A stretch of 64,000 nucleotides of DNA from Candidatus Methanimicrococcus odontotermitis. GTDB taxonomy: Archaea > Halobacteriota > Methanosarcinia > Methanosarcinales > Methanosarcinaceae. The position numbers were made by a program, and so were the translations under genes. Each line of letters opens with the position of its first letter. The first letter of the stretch is position 1. Positions 9,508 through 17,892 of the stretch are shown piece after piece. The stretch spans positions 1 to 64,000 of the forward strand of contig JAITUZ010000033.1 of the NCBI GenBank assembly GCA_031286065.1, in the 5' to 3' direction. Below the pieces are notes generated by a model. It did not search any database, was not told where the DNA came from, and saw only the letters and a list, made by a program, of their open reading frames with translations.

Positions 9508-9630
9508 ATTTTGGTCCCCCTTCCCGGAAAAATTTTCCCGAGCCGGTTTCTGTACGTTAAGCCAAGCGGCTTAAATTATGAGGTCCGAAAATCGGATGTC
9601 ATAAATGTAAAATGATTATGTAATTTCCGG

Positions 9631-10326
9631 TTATGTTTTCGATTTCGGCGGCGTCCTGAGGGATTCCAGGATCGGAATCACGCAGCGCAAATCTTTTTTG
9701 GAAACAACCGCGTGCGCTTTTTCTGAAACGCGCGGTTTTGCGTTAAACGCAATTGAAAAACCCGCTCTTTCAAACAGGCATATGTCATTGGCGCCATCGC
9801 CGACAACCAAACATTCTTCAAGCGGGATGCCTGTTTTTTCAACCAGTTCGTCCAATACGTTTTTTTTGGCGTTTGTGACCCTTAAAGGACCTGTCGCTTC
9901 GCCGGTCAGGTAACCGTCTTTGACAACCAAATCGTTTGAATAAACGTAATCTATATTCAACAGGTCTTTGACTTTGTCGGCCGCAATACTGAAACCGCAG
10001 GTCAGCATCGCGGTTTTGCCGCCGTTTTCATGAACGTATGTCATCAATTCGGCTGCTCCCGGCATTATTTGGATTTTATCGGTTTCTGCAAGCGCTTTCT
10101 CATAAGAGAGTCCTTTTAAGGAACTGACACGCATTTGAAAAGATTCCGTGTAATCCATTTCGCCGTTCATCGCGGCTTCCGTGATTTTTGAAACTTTCTC
10201 TTCAACGCCGGCCGCCTTTGCAAGTTCGTCAATCACTTCGGCGTCAATCAAAGTGCTGTCCATGTCGAACACAAAGAGTTTAAATGTATTATTTTCCGGT
10301 TTTTTGTTATAATGAGAAAAGTTCAC
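9631..10326 (-). CDS. serB: Phosphoserine phosphatase
   Basis: 231 residues, HAD superfamily. It removes phosphate from O-phosphoserine, the last step of serine synthesis. Motif I VFDMDSTLID near residue 19 holds the nucleophilic aspartate; motif II MLTCGFS; motif III lysine in TNAKKNVLDEL; motif IV VGDGANDICLFERAG. The only plausible start is a GTG at 10326. Upstream neighbour of the coiled-coil gene and likely co-transcribed. Confidence 0.9.
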   Translation of the reverse strand: MNFSHYNKKPENNTFKLFVFDMDSTLIDAEVIDELAKAAGVEEKVSKITEAAMNGEMDYTESFQMRVSSLKGLSYEKALAETDKIQIMPGAAELMTYVHENGGKTAMLTCGFSIAADKVKDLLNIDYVYSNDLVVKDGYLTGEATGPLRVTNAKKNVLDELVEKTGIPLEECLVVGDGANDICLFERAGFSIAFNAKPRVSEKAHAVVSKKDLRCVIPILESLRTPPKSKT

Positions 10327-10577
10327 AGAATCATAACCTGTCTGCTTTATGAATAATTATTGAACCATCAAAAACAGTCAGTTATTCCGCGCCGACGGGC
10401 AAAACGGTTAAGCCTGTTTAGATATCGTGCCGCCGCTTTTTGAAATTTAAACAAAAATCGAATTTTTTTGGCACATGGAATTACAATTGCTTTGTTGAAT
10501 AACATACATTGCTTTTAAACTTTGTGGATAAAAACGAAGAAACTGCTCATAATTCATGAATTTATACATCAGAAAGC

Positions 10578-11117
10578 TTGAAGTATATGAAAAATTATAA
10601 AATAAGCACATCAATTGACAGTGGCAATTCATTTAGATTCGTCTCATTTTTTTCGGACAGCAGGGGGCCGGAAGTGGAAATCAGCGGCATATCTCGGAAA
10701 TATAATGATCTTTTTACATTTAAGGGCCGATTGCCGAGAAGACCTTATATTTTCCTGATTATTATCTGCATCCTTCTGCTGATTTTAAATTATTTTGTCA
10801 TTTATGCTCTCTTAAACTTGGATTTACAAGCAGAAGTTCCGTTTCTCCAGACAGAGATTATGTTAGATTTAACAGGTTTAATATTTTTCATAATTTTTAT
10901 TCTGTATCTCATATTTTGGGTCACGATAACGATCTATGTGACATGTCAATCAATTCGTCGTTTGCATGATTTGAATTTATCGGGATTTTGGATACTCTTA
11001 AGAGTCTTCTGGATACTCGGTCAAATTAATATTATTTTCATAATAATCGCATTCCTTTTCGAATTGATATTGCTGTTGAAAAAAGGGTCATCCGGAATGA
11101 ACAGGTATGGTCTGTGA
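10578..11117 (+). CDS. DUF805 family membrane protein
   Basis: 179 residues if the TTG at 10578 is used; an in-frame ATG at 10587 is as likely. Visible DUF805 features: FTFKGRLPRRPYIF before the first membrane segment, the motif QSIRRLHDLNLSGFW between segments and a terminal GMNRYGL matching the usual G-x-NRYG end. About four transmembrane helices. Function unknown. The gene sits just upstream of tmk, 50 bases before its ATG. Confidence 0.75.
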   Translation: MKYMKNYKISTSIDSGNSFRFVSFFSDSRGPEVEISGISRKYNDLFTFKGRLPRRPYIFLIIICILLLILNYFVIYALLNLDLQAEVPFLQTEIMLDLTGLIFFIIFILYLIFWVTITIYVTCQSIRRLHDLNLSGFWILLRVFWILGQINIIFIIIAFLFELILLLKKGSSGMNRYGL

Positions 11118-11131
11118 TTCCAAATCAAAGA

Positions 11132-11146
11132 AAGGTATAATACCTT
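11132..11146. promoter_or_regulatory. Perfect 15-base palindrome upstream of tmk
   Basis: AAGGTAT-A-ATACCTT is a perfect 7-base inverted repeat around one central base, ending 20 bases before the tmk ATG and 15 bases after the DUF805 stop. It is compact enough to be an operator for a dimeric repressor or part of a promoter; a mere short hairpin in the leader is the alternative. Confidence 0.35.
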
Positions 11147-11166
11147 CAAACGTTAAAGGGGGATTG

Positions 11167-11796
11167 ATGACCGGAAAACTGGTAACCTTTGAAGGAATCG
11201 ACGGGTCGGGGAAAAGCACGATGCTCTCCCGCCTTCTGAAAATCAATGAATCCGAGCCGCTTTGCGGCGGCGGGACGGTTTTCACGCGTGAGCCGACGAA
11301 AGACACGCTCACGGGACAAGCCGTTTACGCGGCGATTGAAAAAAATATCGATCCTTTGGCCGAATTGTTCCTTTTTTTGGCGGACCACGCCGCGCATTTA
11401 TCCGAGACCGTCCGCCCTGCGCTGGCCGGCGGCAAGCTTGTGATTTCTGACCGCTACTCTGACAGCCGATGCGCTTACCAAGGCGCGACGCTGAATCCAA
11501 TCACTCCGAACGCATTTGATTTTGTCTGCCGCCTGCATGAGCCGTGGACAATCAAACCCGACCTGACATTTTTCTTTGACATCCGCCCCGAAGTTTCCTG
11601 CAAACGCTGCAAAGACCGCGGCGCGCAAACGAAATTTGAACGCGTTGATTTTTTGAGGAAAGTGACGGCAAATTTCAAAAAGGCGGCGGAAAAAGAACCG
11701 GAACGGTTTGTTATCTTGGACGCGGAAAAGCCGCCGGAAGAAAATGAGAAAATTATTTTGGAAAATATCCGGGCGCTTTTTGAACTTTCATCGTAA
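11167..11796 (+). CDS. tmk: Thymidylate kinase
   Basis: 209 residues from the ATG at 11167, which has AAAGGGGG seven bases upstream; the longer open frame from 11107 runs into the DUF805 gene and is rejected. It phosphorylates dTMP to dTDP. P-loop FEGIDGSGKST at the N-terminus, the DR(Y) motif in VISDRYSDSRCAYQG near residue 97, and the TREPT segment typical of the family. No lid arginines are obvious in the short lid region, so class is uncertain. Ends in TAA. Confidence 0.9.
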   Translation: MTGKLVTFEGIDGSGKSTMLSRLLKINESEPLCGGGTVFTREPTKDTLTGQAVYAAIEKNIDPLAELFLFLADHAAHLSETVRPALAGGKLVISDRYSDSRCAYQGATLNPITPNAFDFVCRLHEPWTIKPDLTFFFDIRPEVSCKRCKDRGAQTKFERVDFLRKVTANFKKAAEKEPERFVILDAEKPPEENEKIILENIRALFELSS

Positions 11797-11820
11797 TTTA
11801 AAAATAAAAGTGAAGAAAAG

Positions 11821-12156
11821 TCAATAAGGCGTTCTCTTCAGTTTCTTGCTTCGACTCATATAAAAGAGCCAAGCGGCGGTCAGAACGAGCATGCAGATAA
11901 TGCCGGCAAGACCCTAAACACTGTTGTCCAGAACAAGCCCGGCAAAAAGGGTCAAAGCTGTCAGAACCGCCAGAGTCATCGTAAAAATGCCCATCGCGCG
12001 CGTCAGCTCTTTTACGTTATAACGTTCCTGTTCTTCTTTTGGAAGCGTATTGTATCCGGAAATCAAGAACACGCCGCGGCCGCTGAAAAAATAAACCGCG
12101 GTTGCCGCCAGCAGGATCGGAAAGAGAAACGCAATATACGACACTTCAAAAGCCAT
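11821..12156 (-). CDS. DUF3784-like membrane protein with in-frame TAG (codon 81)
   Basis: Read from the ATG at 12156 (GGTGACAG upstream), the frame has TAG at 11914-11916 and then continues to TGA at 11821-11823, giving 111 residues counting the TAG position. Before it: a membrane helix (AFLFPILLAATAVYFF), the DUF3784-like block GYNTLPKEEQERYNVKELTRAMG, and a second helix. After it: a third helix GLAGIICMLVLTAAWLFYM and a basic tail (SRSKKLKR). DUF3784 proteins have three helices and about 100 residues, so the TAG truncates the fold unless decoded. It lies 13 bases after the stop of the upstream 95-residue gene. Function unknown. Confidence 0.65.
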
Positions 12157-12169
12157 ATCTGTCACCGTT

Positions 12170-12457
12170 TTATTCGTCGCTGCTTTTGCTTTCGAAATTA
12201 TCCAAATCATTTTCATCGGCGAATTTGATGAGCGCTTCTCCCAAAACACGGGTGTGCTTCGGGCTTAAGTTAAAGCGCGCCTTTTTTTTGCCGGCGCGCT
12301 CTTTTGAAATTTCGACATATTCTTTGTCGAACCGTTCGCTTTTTTCCAAAGAAATGGCCATATACCAGCCGCCGCCCATTTTAATTTCAGTATAGGCGGT
12401 CGGCGTGTCATCGTCAATATCAGCGATAATTTCTTCCATATCGTCTTTTTTTGCCAT
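12170..12457 (-). CDS. Conserved hypothetical protein, 95 residues
   Basis: Small acidic, soluble protein without membrane segments. The middle (EIKMGGGWYMAISLEKSERFDKEYVEISKERAGKK has the beta-strand pattern of a small nucleic-acid-binding fold, but I do not recognise a family. The start has GGAGAG a few bases upstream (reading leftward from 12470). Same strand as and just upstream of the DUF3784-like gene, so probably co-transcribed. Ends in TAA. Confidence 0.55.
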   Translation of the reverse strand: MAKKDDMEEIIADIDDDTPTAYTEIKMGGGWYMAISLEKSERFDKEYVEISKERAGKKKARFNLSPKHTRVLGEALIKFADENDLDNFESKSSDE

Positions 12458-12520
12458 ATATATACTCTCCTGTATTATTTGAATAAATAGAACAAAGTCA
12501 TGAATAAGGTCATCGGTCTT

Positions 12521-13696
12521 TTATCCTTTTTTTGTTTCGAAATCCCATCCGTTCGCTTCCCGAACTTTTTGAAGATAGAGCGGATCATAAAGAACGTGGT
12601 CTTTCCGCTTTTTCCGAAATGCCGGCTCTTTGCGCATCCGTTTCCACGCCGTTTTCATCGGCACTTCGCTGAGATTGCCGTAGGAAAGCGGAATGTACGG
12701 GTCGGGCTGCATTTCTCCTTCTGTCGTCACGTGCAGCCATCGCCGCCCCGCCATTGCGCCGAACATTTCTCCTTCAAAAACGGTGCCGGAGAAAATCCGC
12801 GGCGTACCGTCGTCAACCCTGTTGACTTTGCGGTAAAAATCATTAATGATCTGACGCTCTGAATCATTCATCCGGCATTCGCCTTCCAATGTCGGAACAG
12901 ATTCCCATATTGAAAATTCGTGAACGCCGAGTTCATTCGCAAGCTTCCACAACTCTTCCATTTCGCCGACTTTCGGTCCGTCCAAATGCGTTGCCATCGT
13001 CACCATCAATCCGGCTTCCAATCCGAATCGAATCGCTGAAACCGCTTTCTTGTACGCGCCTGAAATTCCGCGTTTGCGGTCATGAACGGCCGGGTCGGTT
13101 GAATAAATGCTGACCAGCAGTGTCTGAAGTCCGGCCTCTTTGAGTCGCTTCGCTTTTTCCAAATCAAAATCCAGTCCCCACGTATATGCCATGACGACCG
13201 CTTTTGATTTGTCAACATAGCGGATGTAATCCGCGATATTTTCATTCAGCATCGGGTCGCCTTCTGTAAACGTAATGACAACGGCGCCCATATTCAGCGC
13301 TTCGTCAATCGCTTTTTTAATGAGATCCGCGGGAGGGTCCGCTGAAAGTACCGAATCGTCATAATCCGCATTTTCTGTCCGATTCTTTTCAGCGTGCTTT
13401 TTGGCATTCGCGTTGAATTTGCGTGTCACCTCAATCGAAACCGTTTCAGGAACATATTTTCCGAAACTGATGCCGATTTCATCTTTTACAAGGCGGTTAA
13501 AAACAGGACTCGGGATTGGCGGAAGCCACGCTGACGGATAAACGACTGAATCAGTGGCGAGCGCAACTTTTTCGGTCTTCAGATGTTTGTTCGCGACAGA
13601 TATAAACGGACGAGCGGCGGCTTTTAAAAAACCGCCGGCGGAAAGGTAAATTTTGCCTTCATCTGACCGAATCGCATCCACGGAAAGGCCGGGCAT
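12521..13696 (-). CDS. Radical-SAM-like protein lacking the iron-sulfur cysteines
   Basis: 391 residues. The order of secondary-structure blocks is that of a radical SAM barrel: SIEVTRKFNANAKKH where family members have the CxxxCxxC loop, then VVITFTEGDPMLNE (the GG/GE-P block), LLVSIYSTDPAVHDRKRG and a late MKTAWKRMRKEPAFRKKRKDH segment like the end of SPASM-type maturases. All three cluster cysteines are replaced (F, A and H by alignment), and the whole protein appears to have a single cysteine (near GECRMN). It can hardly bind a 4Fe-4S cluster, so it is either a non-catalytic paralogue or has a new activity. Substrate unknown. Confidence 0.65.
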   Translation of the reverse strand: MPGLSVDAIRSDEGKIYLSAGGFLKAAARPFISVANKHLKTEKVALATDSVVYPSAWLPPIPSPVFNRLVKDEIGISFGKYVPETVSIEVTRKFNANAKKHAEKNRTENADYDDSVLSADPPADLIKKAIDEALNMGAVVITFTEGDPMLNENIADYIRYVDKSKAVVMAYTWGLDFDLEKAKRLKEAGLQTLLVSIYSTDPAVHDRKRGISGAYKKAVSAIRFGLEAGLMVTMATHLDGPKVGEMEELWKLANELGVHEFSIWESVPTLEGECRMNDSERQIINDFYRKVNRVDDGTPRIFSGTVFEGEMFGAMAGRRWLHVTTEGEMQPDPYIPLSYGNLSEVPMKTAWKRMRKEPAFRKKRKDHVLYDPLYLQKVREANGWDFETKKG

Positions 13697-13763
13697 TTTA
13701 AAAACATTGACAGGCCGCTTTATTTTATCACAACCGCATTAAAACGGAACTGTTATCCGAAAC

Positions 13764-13791
13764 AGAGCCGTTGTAAGAAACGGCTCTTTTT
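13764..13791 (-). terminator. Hairpin terminator after aIF2-beta
   Basis: AGAGCCGTT and AACGGCTCT form a perfect 9-base stem with a 6-base loop, 10 bases beyond the stop of the aIF2-beta gene. Runs of T flank it on both strands, so it can end the leftward transcript before the next gene begins at 13696. Confidence 0.6.
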
Positions 13792-13801
13792 GAAAAAAAA
13801 A

Positions 13802-14410
13802 TCAGACTTTTTCGGCAAAAGCCAAATATCCGGAAATTTTCTTAATTTTGATGTTCAATGTCTGGCCTTTCACGGCGCCCGGGACAAAAATCGTAAATTT
13901 GTCAAATTTGGCGATGCCGTCGCCTTTTGAGCCGACCGCTTCGATATTGATTTCATATGTGTTGCCTTCTTCAAGCGTGGCAACGGCTTTTGCGGTCGTT
14001 GTTTGTCTTTTCTTAACAGGGCGGTGCGCACCGCAGGCGGCGCATTGCAAAATCAAAACGCGTTCGCGCTTGCCGAGCGTCGTGTCCGGGCGGTTGCATT
14101 CGGAACACATGACATACTCATCAACGTAATTCTGAATGTTGTCATCCATCTGGTCTCGTGTAAACCGCCCTTGGAAAACAGCGCGGCCGCCTTCGATTTT
14201 TCCGGCGGTTCCGAGTTCGCGCGTGAGATATTTCATCACGTGGTCGGGGTCTCTTCGAAGAACGCCTGTAATGTTTGAAAAGTTATCTAAAACTGTGGTT
14301 TTCCCTTCTGAGAAGAGTTTTGCTTCGGGAACAGTGAATCGCTCATCCGTTATCTTTTCTTCGGGGAGCTGTTCAATCGCCCTGTTTAAAAGTTTTTCAT
14401 AATCATCCAT
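13802..14410 (-). CDS. Translation initiation factor aIF2 beta subunit with TRAM domain
   Basis: 202 residues. Residues 1 to about 135 are aIF2-beta: N-terminal helix, core ([26 protein letters not shown]) and a C4 zinc ribbon (CSEC ... CAAC). Residues from about 145 form a TRAM RNA-binding domain ([31 protein letters not shown]). Beta joins alpha and gamma to deliver initiator tRNA to the small ribosomal subunit. The TRAM fusion is characteristic of Methanosarcinales and their relatives. Flanked by hairpins on both sides, so it looks monocistronic. Confidence 0.88.
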   Translation of the reverse strand: MDDYEKLLNRAIEQLPEEKITDERFTVPEAKLFSEGKTTVLDNFSNITGVLRRDPDHVMKYLTRELGTAGKIEGGRAVFQGRFTRDQMDDNIQNYVDEYVMCSECNRPDTTLGKRERVLILQCAACGAHRPVKKRQTTTAKAVATLEEGNTYEINIEAVGSKGDGIAKFDKFTIFVPGAVKGQTLNIKIKKISGYLAFAEKV

Positions 14411-14540
14411 AATTTTTCCCTCTTTGCTTTTTTAGTTTTTCAGAAGACTCAGATATTATAAAAGGTTTTACAAGATATAATGATTTTATATACTTTTAAA
14501 TGCCGTCGGCTTTTTGAAAGTGAAAAAAAATCAAAAAAAG

Positions 14541-14562
14541 AAATCCGAATAATTTCGGATTT
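14541..14562 (-). terminator. Hairpin terminator after rpl10e
   Basis: AAATCCGAA and TTCGGATTT form a 9-base stem with a 4-base loop, followed on the minus strand by a long T-rich run (complement of 14521-14540). It sits 34 bases after the rpl10e stop. Confidence 0.6.
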
Positions 14563-14595
14563 TAAAATTGAATCAATTTGTATAAAACAAAGCGC

Positions 14596-15117
14596 TTACA
14601 AAACCAACTCGGCACCCTGATCAATAACGATTCGGGTGGGCGTCGGAAGTTTCTGTCCGGCGTTTTGGAGAGCCTTCTTGGCGGCGAGGAAATGTTCCTT
14701 GTCGATAGAGATGGTGAAAATTTTCTGGAGCGGAACAACACGCGCCGCCGTTCCGACATTTTTGCCGAAAGCCGCTCTCATACCGCTTGAAACACGGTCT
14801 GCGCCGGCGCCGGTGGCTTGTTTGTTTTCTCTGAGGACTTCGTGCGGGTAAACTCTCAATTTGATGTGGAAGTTGCCTCTGCCCGCCTTGTTGACCATAT
14901 GTCTGTTCGCGGTAATACGGGCCGCTTCAAGCGCTGTGTGTCTGATTGCGCATTTTTCTTCAACGATCAATGATAATTTGACGGGGTAATCCTGTCTTGT
15001 TAAGTTGCCCATGTCATAGTGGATGATTTGGACACCCGGGACGCCGCCCATGTATTTTCTTCTGGTGAAGGAGCGCTGTCTGATATTTCTGTACATGCTT
15101 GCCGGCTTTCTAACCAT
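14596..15117 (-). CDS. rpl10e: 50S ribosomal protein L10e (uL16)
   Basis: 173 residues from the ATG at 15117, which is preceded by GGAGAA; the longer frame to 15204 adds an unrelated leader and is rejected. Starts [28 protein letters not shown], typical of archaeal L10e, and contains the P-site-near loop ([21 protein letters not shown], with [14 protein letters not shown]). It is a large-subunit protein near the central protuberance. Ends in TAA, followed by a hairpin. Confidence 0.93.
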   Translation of the reverse strand: MVRKPASMYRNIRQRSFTRRKYMGGVPGVQIIHYDMGNLTRQDYPVKLSLIVEEKCAIRHTALEAARITANRHMVNKAGRGNFHIKLRVYPHEVLRENKQATGAGADRVSSGMRAAFGKNVGTAARVVPLQKIFTISIDKEHFLAAKKALQNAGQKLPTPTRIVIDQGAELVL

Positions 15118-15424
15118 AATAATTCTCCGATAATGTGGGTAATAATAAACAGATTTGAAATATGATGAAACAAATATGATCCGAATCATTTTGTTCAGCA
15201 TCAAAAAATAATCCGCTTGTGCATCATTGCTTCTTCAGCCATCCTAAAGAAACATCCTATGTATGACGGTTAGCCTAAATATTCGGCGCGGATTTAACAT
15301 ACAGACTTTAAGCCCGATTTGTAAGCCCATAATACATTTCGGGTTTATAAAGTTTTTTCTTCAGCCGTCCGATCAAAAAAATATAAACCGTTCGTTAAAA
15401 GCTTCCGGCCGTGGCGGTAAATAT
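15118..15424. other. Intergenic region upstream of rpl10e
   Basis: A 307-base gap with no supported gene. A TATA-like element for the leftward rpl10e transcript may be the sequence complementary to TTTATAAAG near 15338-15346, which would give a long leader. A 79-codon open frame starting at 15263 overlaps the radical SAM gene antisense and is not credible. Confidence 0.45.
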
Positions 15425-16483
15425 TTACAGCCAGTCATAGCCGTAAAAGGATTCAATATTGTAATTATTCATCAGCGTCAGTTCGGCGTAGCCGAAGAAT
15501 GAACAGCCTTCACATTTTTGAATCAGCTCTTTTCTTTCATTTTTTGTTTGATTCCAAACTTTTGTGATTCCGTTCTCTATGATTTCCCCGCGGCTGCCGA
15601 AAGTCGATTCTTCGATCACGTTTCCAAGAGGCGTGTTGTGAATGCGGCAGTTATACATATTGCCGTTGTGGTCCGCCGCTAAAATCCCGCGGTCGACCCG
15701 GCAGTTTCGAATGACTTTGCCGTCGCGGATCTGCCGGAGATATGTCTTGGAATTGATCAGCGGCCAGCCTTTCTTTTTCATATCGATGAGCGTGTTCATC
15801 AAAGAAATGAATTTTTCCTGCCGGTCCGCGCCGATTGTCAAATCTTCCCAATCCGTGTCATCCATCCGTTTAAATGTGTAAAGCGGTTCAACCGCCATTT
15901 TGACATTTCCGAGTTCTTGAGCGAAATGAAGCAGTTCTTCAACTTCATCCAAATTTTTACGGCTGATGACACAATTTATTAAAAGCGGCTCATTCAGCAG
16001 ACCGCTTTTTGAAGCATATCGAACGCCGTCTGTGATTTTGTCATAATCCGCGCCGCGGATTTCACGCGTCGCGGTCGGCCCGTCAGCGGAAACGGAAATA
16101 TAATCGACATCTATAAGTTCGTCCATCCTTTTTTTAAGCAGCAGTCCGTTTGTAATCATGAACGTTTTCATTCCTTTGGATTTGGCGTATTTCATAATTT
16201 CCGGAAGATCTTTGCGGAGCAGCGGCTCGGCGGACCAAGCGTTATATGAACCGATGCCGAAATCGGCCGCCAAATCAATGATTTTGCAGACCTCTTCAAA
16301 AGAAGGTTCTCTCCGGCCGGAAATAAAATCGCCGCCCGTTTCCAAATCTTTTTTCCATTCATCGCAGAAAACGCAGCGTAAATTACAGCCGGAATTGACG
16401 GAATGGGAAAGAATAACCGGCCGCTTTCGTATTTTCATTTGAAAGGCGCTTTTCGCCATAAAAACAGGATCGAATTTTGACAC
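15425..16483 (-). CDS. Radical SAM protein with SPASM-like C-terminal cysteines
   Basis: 352 residues. The N-terminal cluster motif is intact, SGCNLRCVFCDEW near residue 32 (CxxxCxxC), so it should bind a 4Fe-4S cluster and S-adenosylmethionine. The C-terminal part holds further cysteines (NCRVDRGIL, MYNCRIHNTPLGNV, KCEGCSFFGYAE) arranged like auxiliary-cluster (SPASM/twitch) domains used by peptide-modifying or cofactor-making enzymes. No precursor peptide is seen nearby. Contrast with the cysteine-free relative at 12521-13696. Substrate unknown. Confidence 0.82.
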   Translation of the reverse strand: MSKFDPVFMAKSAFQMKIRKRPVILSHSVNSGCNLRCVFCDEWKKDLETGGDFISGRREPSFEEVCKIIDLAADFGIGSYNAWSAEPLLRKDLPEIMKYAKSKGMKTFMITNGLLLKKRMDELIDVDYISVSADGPTATREIRGADYDKITDGVRYASKSGLLNEPLLINCVISRKNLDEVEELLHFAQELGNVKMAVEPLYTFKRMDDTDWEDLTIGADRQEKFISLMNTLIDMKKKGWPLINSKTYLRQIRDGKVIRNCRVDRGILAADHNGNMYNCRIHNTPLGNVIEESTFGSRGEIIENGITKVWNQTKNERKELIQKCEGCSFFGYAELTLMNNYNIESFYGYDWL

Positions 16484-16614
16484 GACGGAAAAAAGAAATC
16501 AAAATGACTTATACTTAACCCAAAAAAAGTGTTCTGAATTGAAATCCAAGTCTTTGGATTTTCATTTCAGAAGTGTTCGGGTCGCTGTTTCGCACCGCCC
16601 CAATTCCATAAAAA

Positions 16615-16641
16615 AAGCCCGGGAGATTTTCTCCCGAGCTT
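16615..16641 (-). terminator. Hairpin terminator after rpl12
   Basis: A 12-base stem with one mismatch (AAGCCCGGGAGA against TCTCCCGAGCTT) and a 3-base loop, with a T run (complement of AAAAAA at 16611-16616) on the minus strand. It lies 38 bases after the rpl12 stop and closes the rpl1-rpl10-rpl12 transcript. Confidence 0.7.
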
Positions 16642-16678
16642 TGAGTTGTACATTTTTTTGAAAAACAAATCGGAAAAA

Positions 16679-16981
16679 TCAGCCGAAGAGGGCGCCAAGG
16701 CCGGCCATTCCTTCTTCTTCGGAGTGGTCTTCCTCGGGCTCGGGTTCTGCTGCTGCAGCGGGCGCTGCTTCTGCTGCTGCGGGTGCTGCTGCTGCGGGTG
16801 CTGCGAATGCTGCTTTTGCGATTGCTTCTTCGATGTCAACGCCGTCGAGTGCTGAGATGAGTGCTTTGACGCGCGCATCGTCAACGTTTGCGCCTGCTGC
16901 CGCAAGGACTGCTTTGACTGTGTCTTCTGTGATTTCTTTTCCGCTCTTGTAGATTAAAAGTGCTGCGTAGATGTACTGCAT
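16679..16981 (-). CDS. rpl12: 50S ribosomal protein L12 (P1/P2 type)
   Basis: 100 residues. The stalk protein that recruits translation factors. N-terminal dimerisation domain ([20 protein letters not shown]), an alanine-rich hinge (about residues 63-85) and the diagnostic acidic tail ending GLGALFG, the factor-binding hook of archaeal P1. Last gene of the leftward ribosomal block, 46 bases after rpl10. The GC- and alanine-rich hinge produces long spurious open frames on the other strand. Confidence 0.95.
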   Translation of the reverse strand: MQYIYAALLIYKSGKEITEDTVKAVLAAAGANVDDARVKALISALDGVDIEEAIAKAAFAAPAAAAPAAAEAAPAAAAEPEPEEDHSEEEGMAGLGALFG

Positions 16982-17027
16982 GTTATTTCACCTTTTGATT
17001 TATTTCGTTTAATTAAATTTAATTCAT

Positions 17028-17891
17028 TTATAAGTCGTAGTTGCTCGCTTTCGCAACGGAAGTTGCTTGCGCGTTGGCTTTGCCGATTAATTTGTCCATC
17101 ACTTCAGTTTCAAAGATAACTGATTCGACACCCAAATTGACAGCTTCTGTGTGTGCCTTTTGGAGGAGGGCTTCAATGTTTTCTTTGGTCGGGACGGCCG
17201 CGTTCACGGATAAGTTGAAGGCTTCCTGCGCCGCGGTGACGAATTTGTTGAACATTTCTGTTTCGTCAACGTGAAGGACTTCCGGAAGATAAACAGTTCC
17301 GTCTTCGTAAACGGCTCTCAGGATCAAACCGACTTCCATCGGGAAAATTTCCAGTTTGTTTAATGCGGTCGCTAATTTTTGAGAAACTTTTTCGCCGGCT
17401 TTACAGACGACTTTTGTTTCTTTAATCGCGATTTTACCGCTTTCAACACCGGTCGGAATGCCGGCGCCCTGAAACTCACTGAGCATCGGGCCGGGCGGGA
17501 AACCTGTCGGACCTTTGGTAACGGAAATGTCAAACGGGGCAACGGCTCCTGCTTTTATAGGGGCCGGAGTCTTGGTCTGCGCCAACATTTTGTATAATTT
17601 GAACGGGTTGTCGTTTGTGAAAACCAAAGCGGTTTGCCCTTCAATGTACTGAACCATGTCAGGAACGCTTCCGTCACTTTCTTTGAGCGCTTTTTCGTTC
17701 AAAGTATTGCGCGTGACTTTCAAAACGGCTGATTCTCTTAAGTTGCGTCTCATCTTCTGGAGCTGGTCAGCGCCGATGTTTTCAAAGCTGACAACGCCGA
17801 AAATATTGTATTTTTTGACGAGATCTTTGAGTTCTGCAACTTCATCCATCTTCCACTGCGGGATATTTTCTGCGCCTCGAGTTTCTGCCAT
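17028..17891 (-). CDS. rpl10: 50S ribosomal protein L10 (P0)
   Basis: 287 residues. The stalk base protein: N-terminal rRNA-binding domain (VSFENIGADQLQKMRRNLRES), an insert domain (PFDISVTKGPTGFPPGPM, the GPTG..PGP block typical of archaeal P0), then alpha-spine helices that carry L12 dimers. It ends at VAKASNYDL and lacks the charged terminal tail with a phenylalanine-containing hook present in many archaeal P0 proteins. Starts 1 base after the stop of rpl1. Confidence 0.93.
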   Translation of the reverse strand: MAETRGAENIPQWKMDEVAELKDLVKKYNIFGVVSFENIGADQLQKMRRNLRESAVLKVTRNTLNEKALKESDGSVPDMVQYIEGQTALVFTNDNPFKLYKMLAQTKTPAPIKAGAVAPFDISVTKGPTGFPPGPMLSEFQGAGIPTGVESGKIAIKETKVVCKAGEKVSQKLATALNKLEIFPMEVGLILRAVYEDGTVYLPEVLHVDETEMFNKFVTAAQEAFNLSVNAAVPTKENIEALLQKAHTEAVNLGVESVIFETEVMDKLIGKANAQATSVAKASNYDL

Positions 17892-17892
17892 A

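Noticed and set aside
11914..12249. A 111-residue open frame starting at 12249 and ending at TAG
   Set aside because: Its first 31 codons overlap the preceding gene in another frame; the supported start is 12156, and the frame continues past TAG.
16646..16905. Long cysteine-rich and glutamine-rich open frames opposite or beside rpl12
   Set aside because: They are shadows of the alanine-rich hinge of L12.
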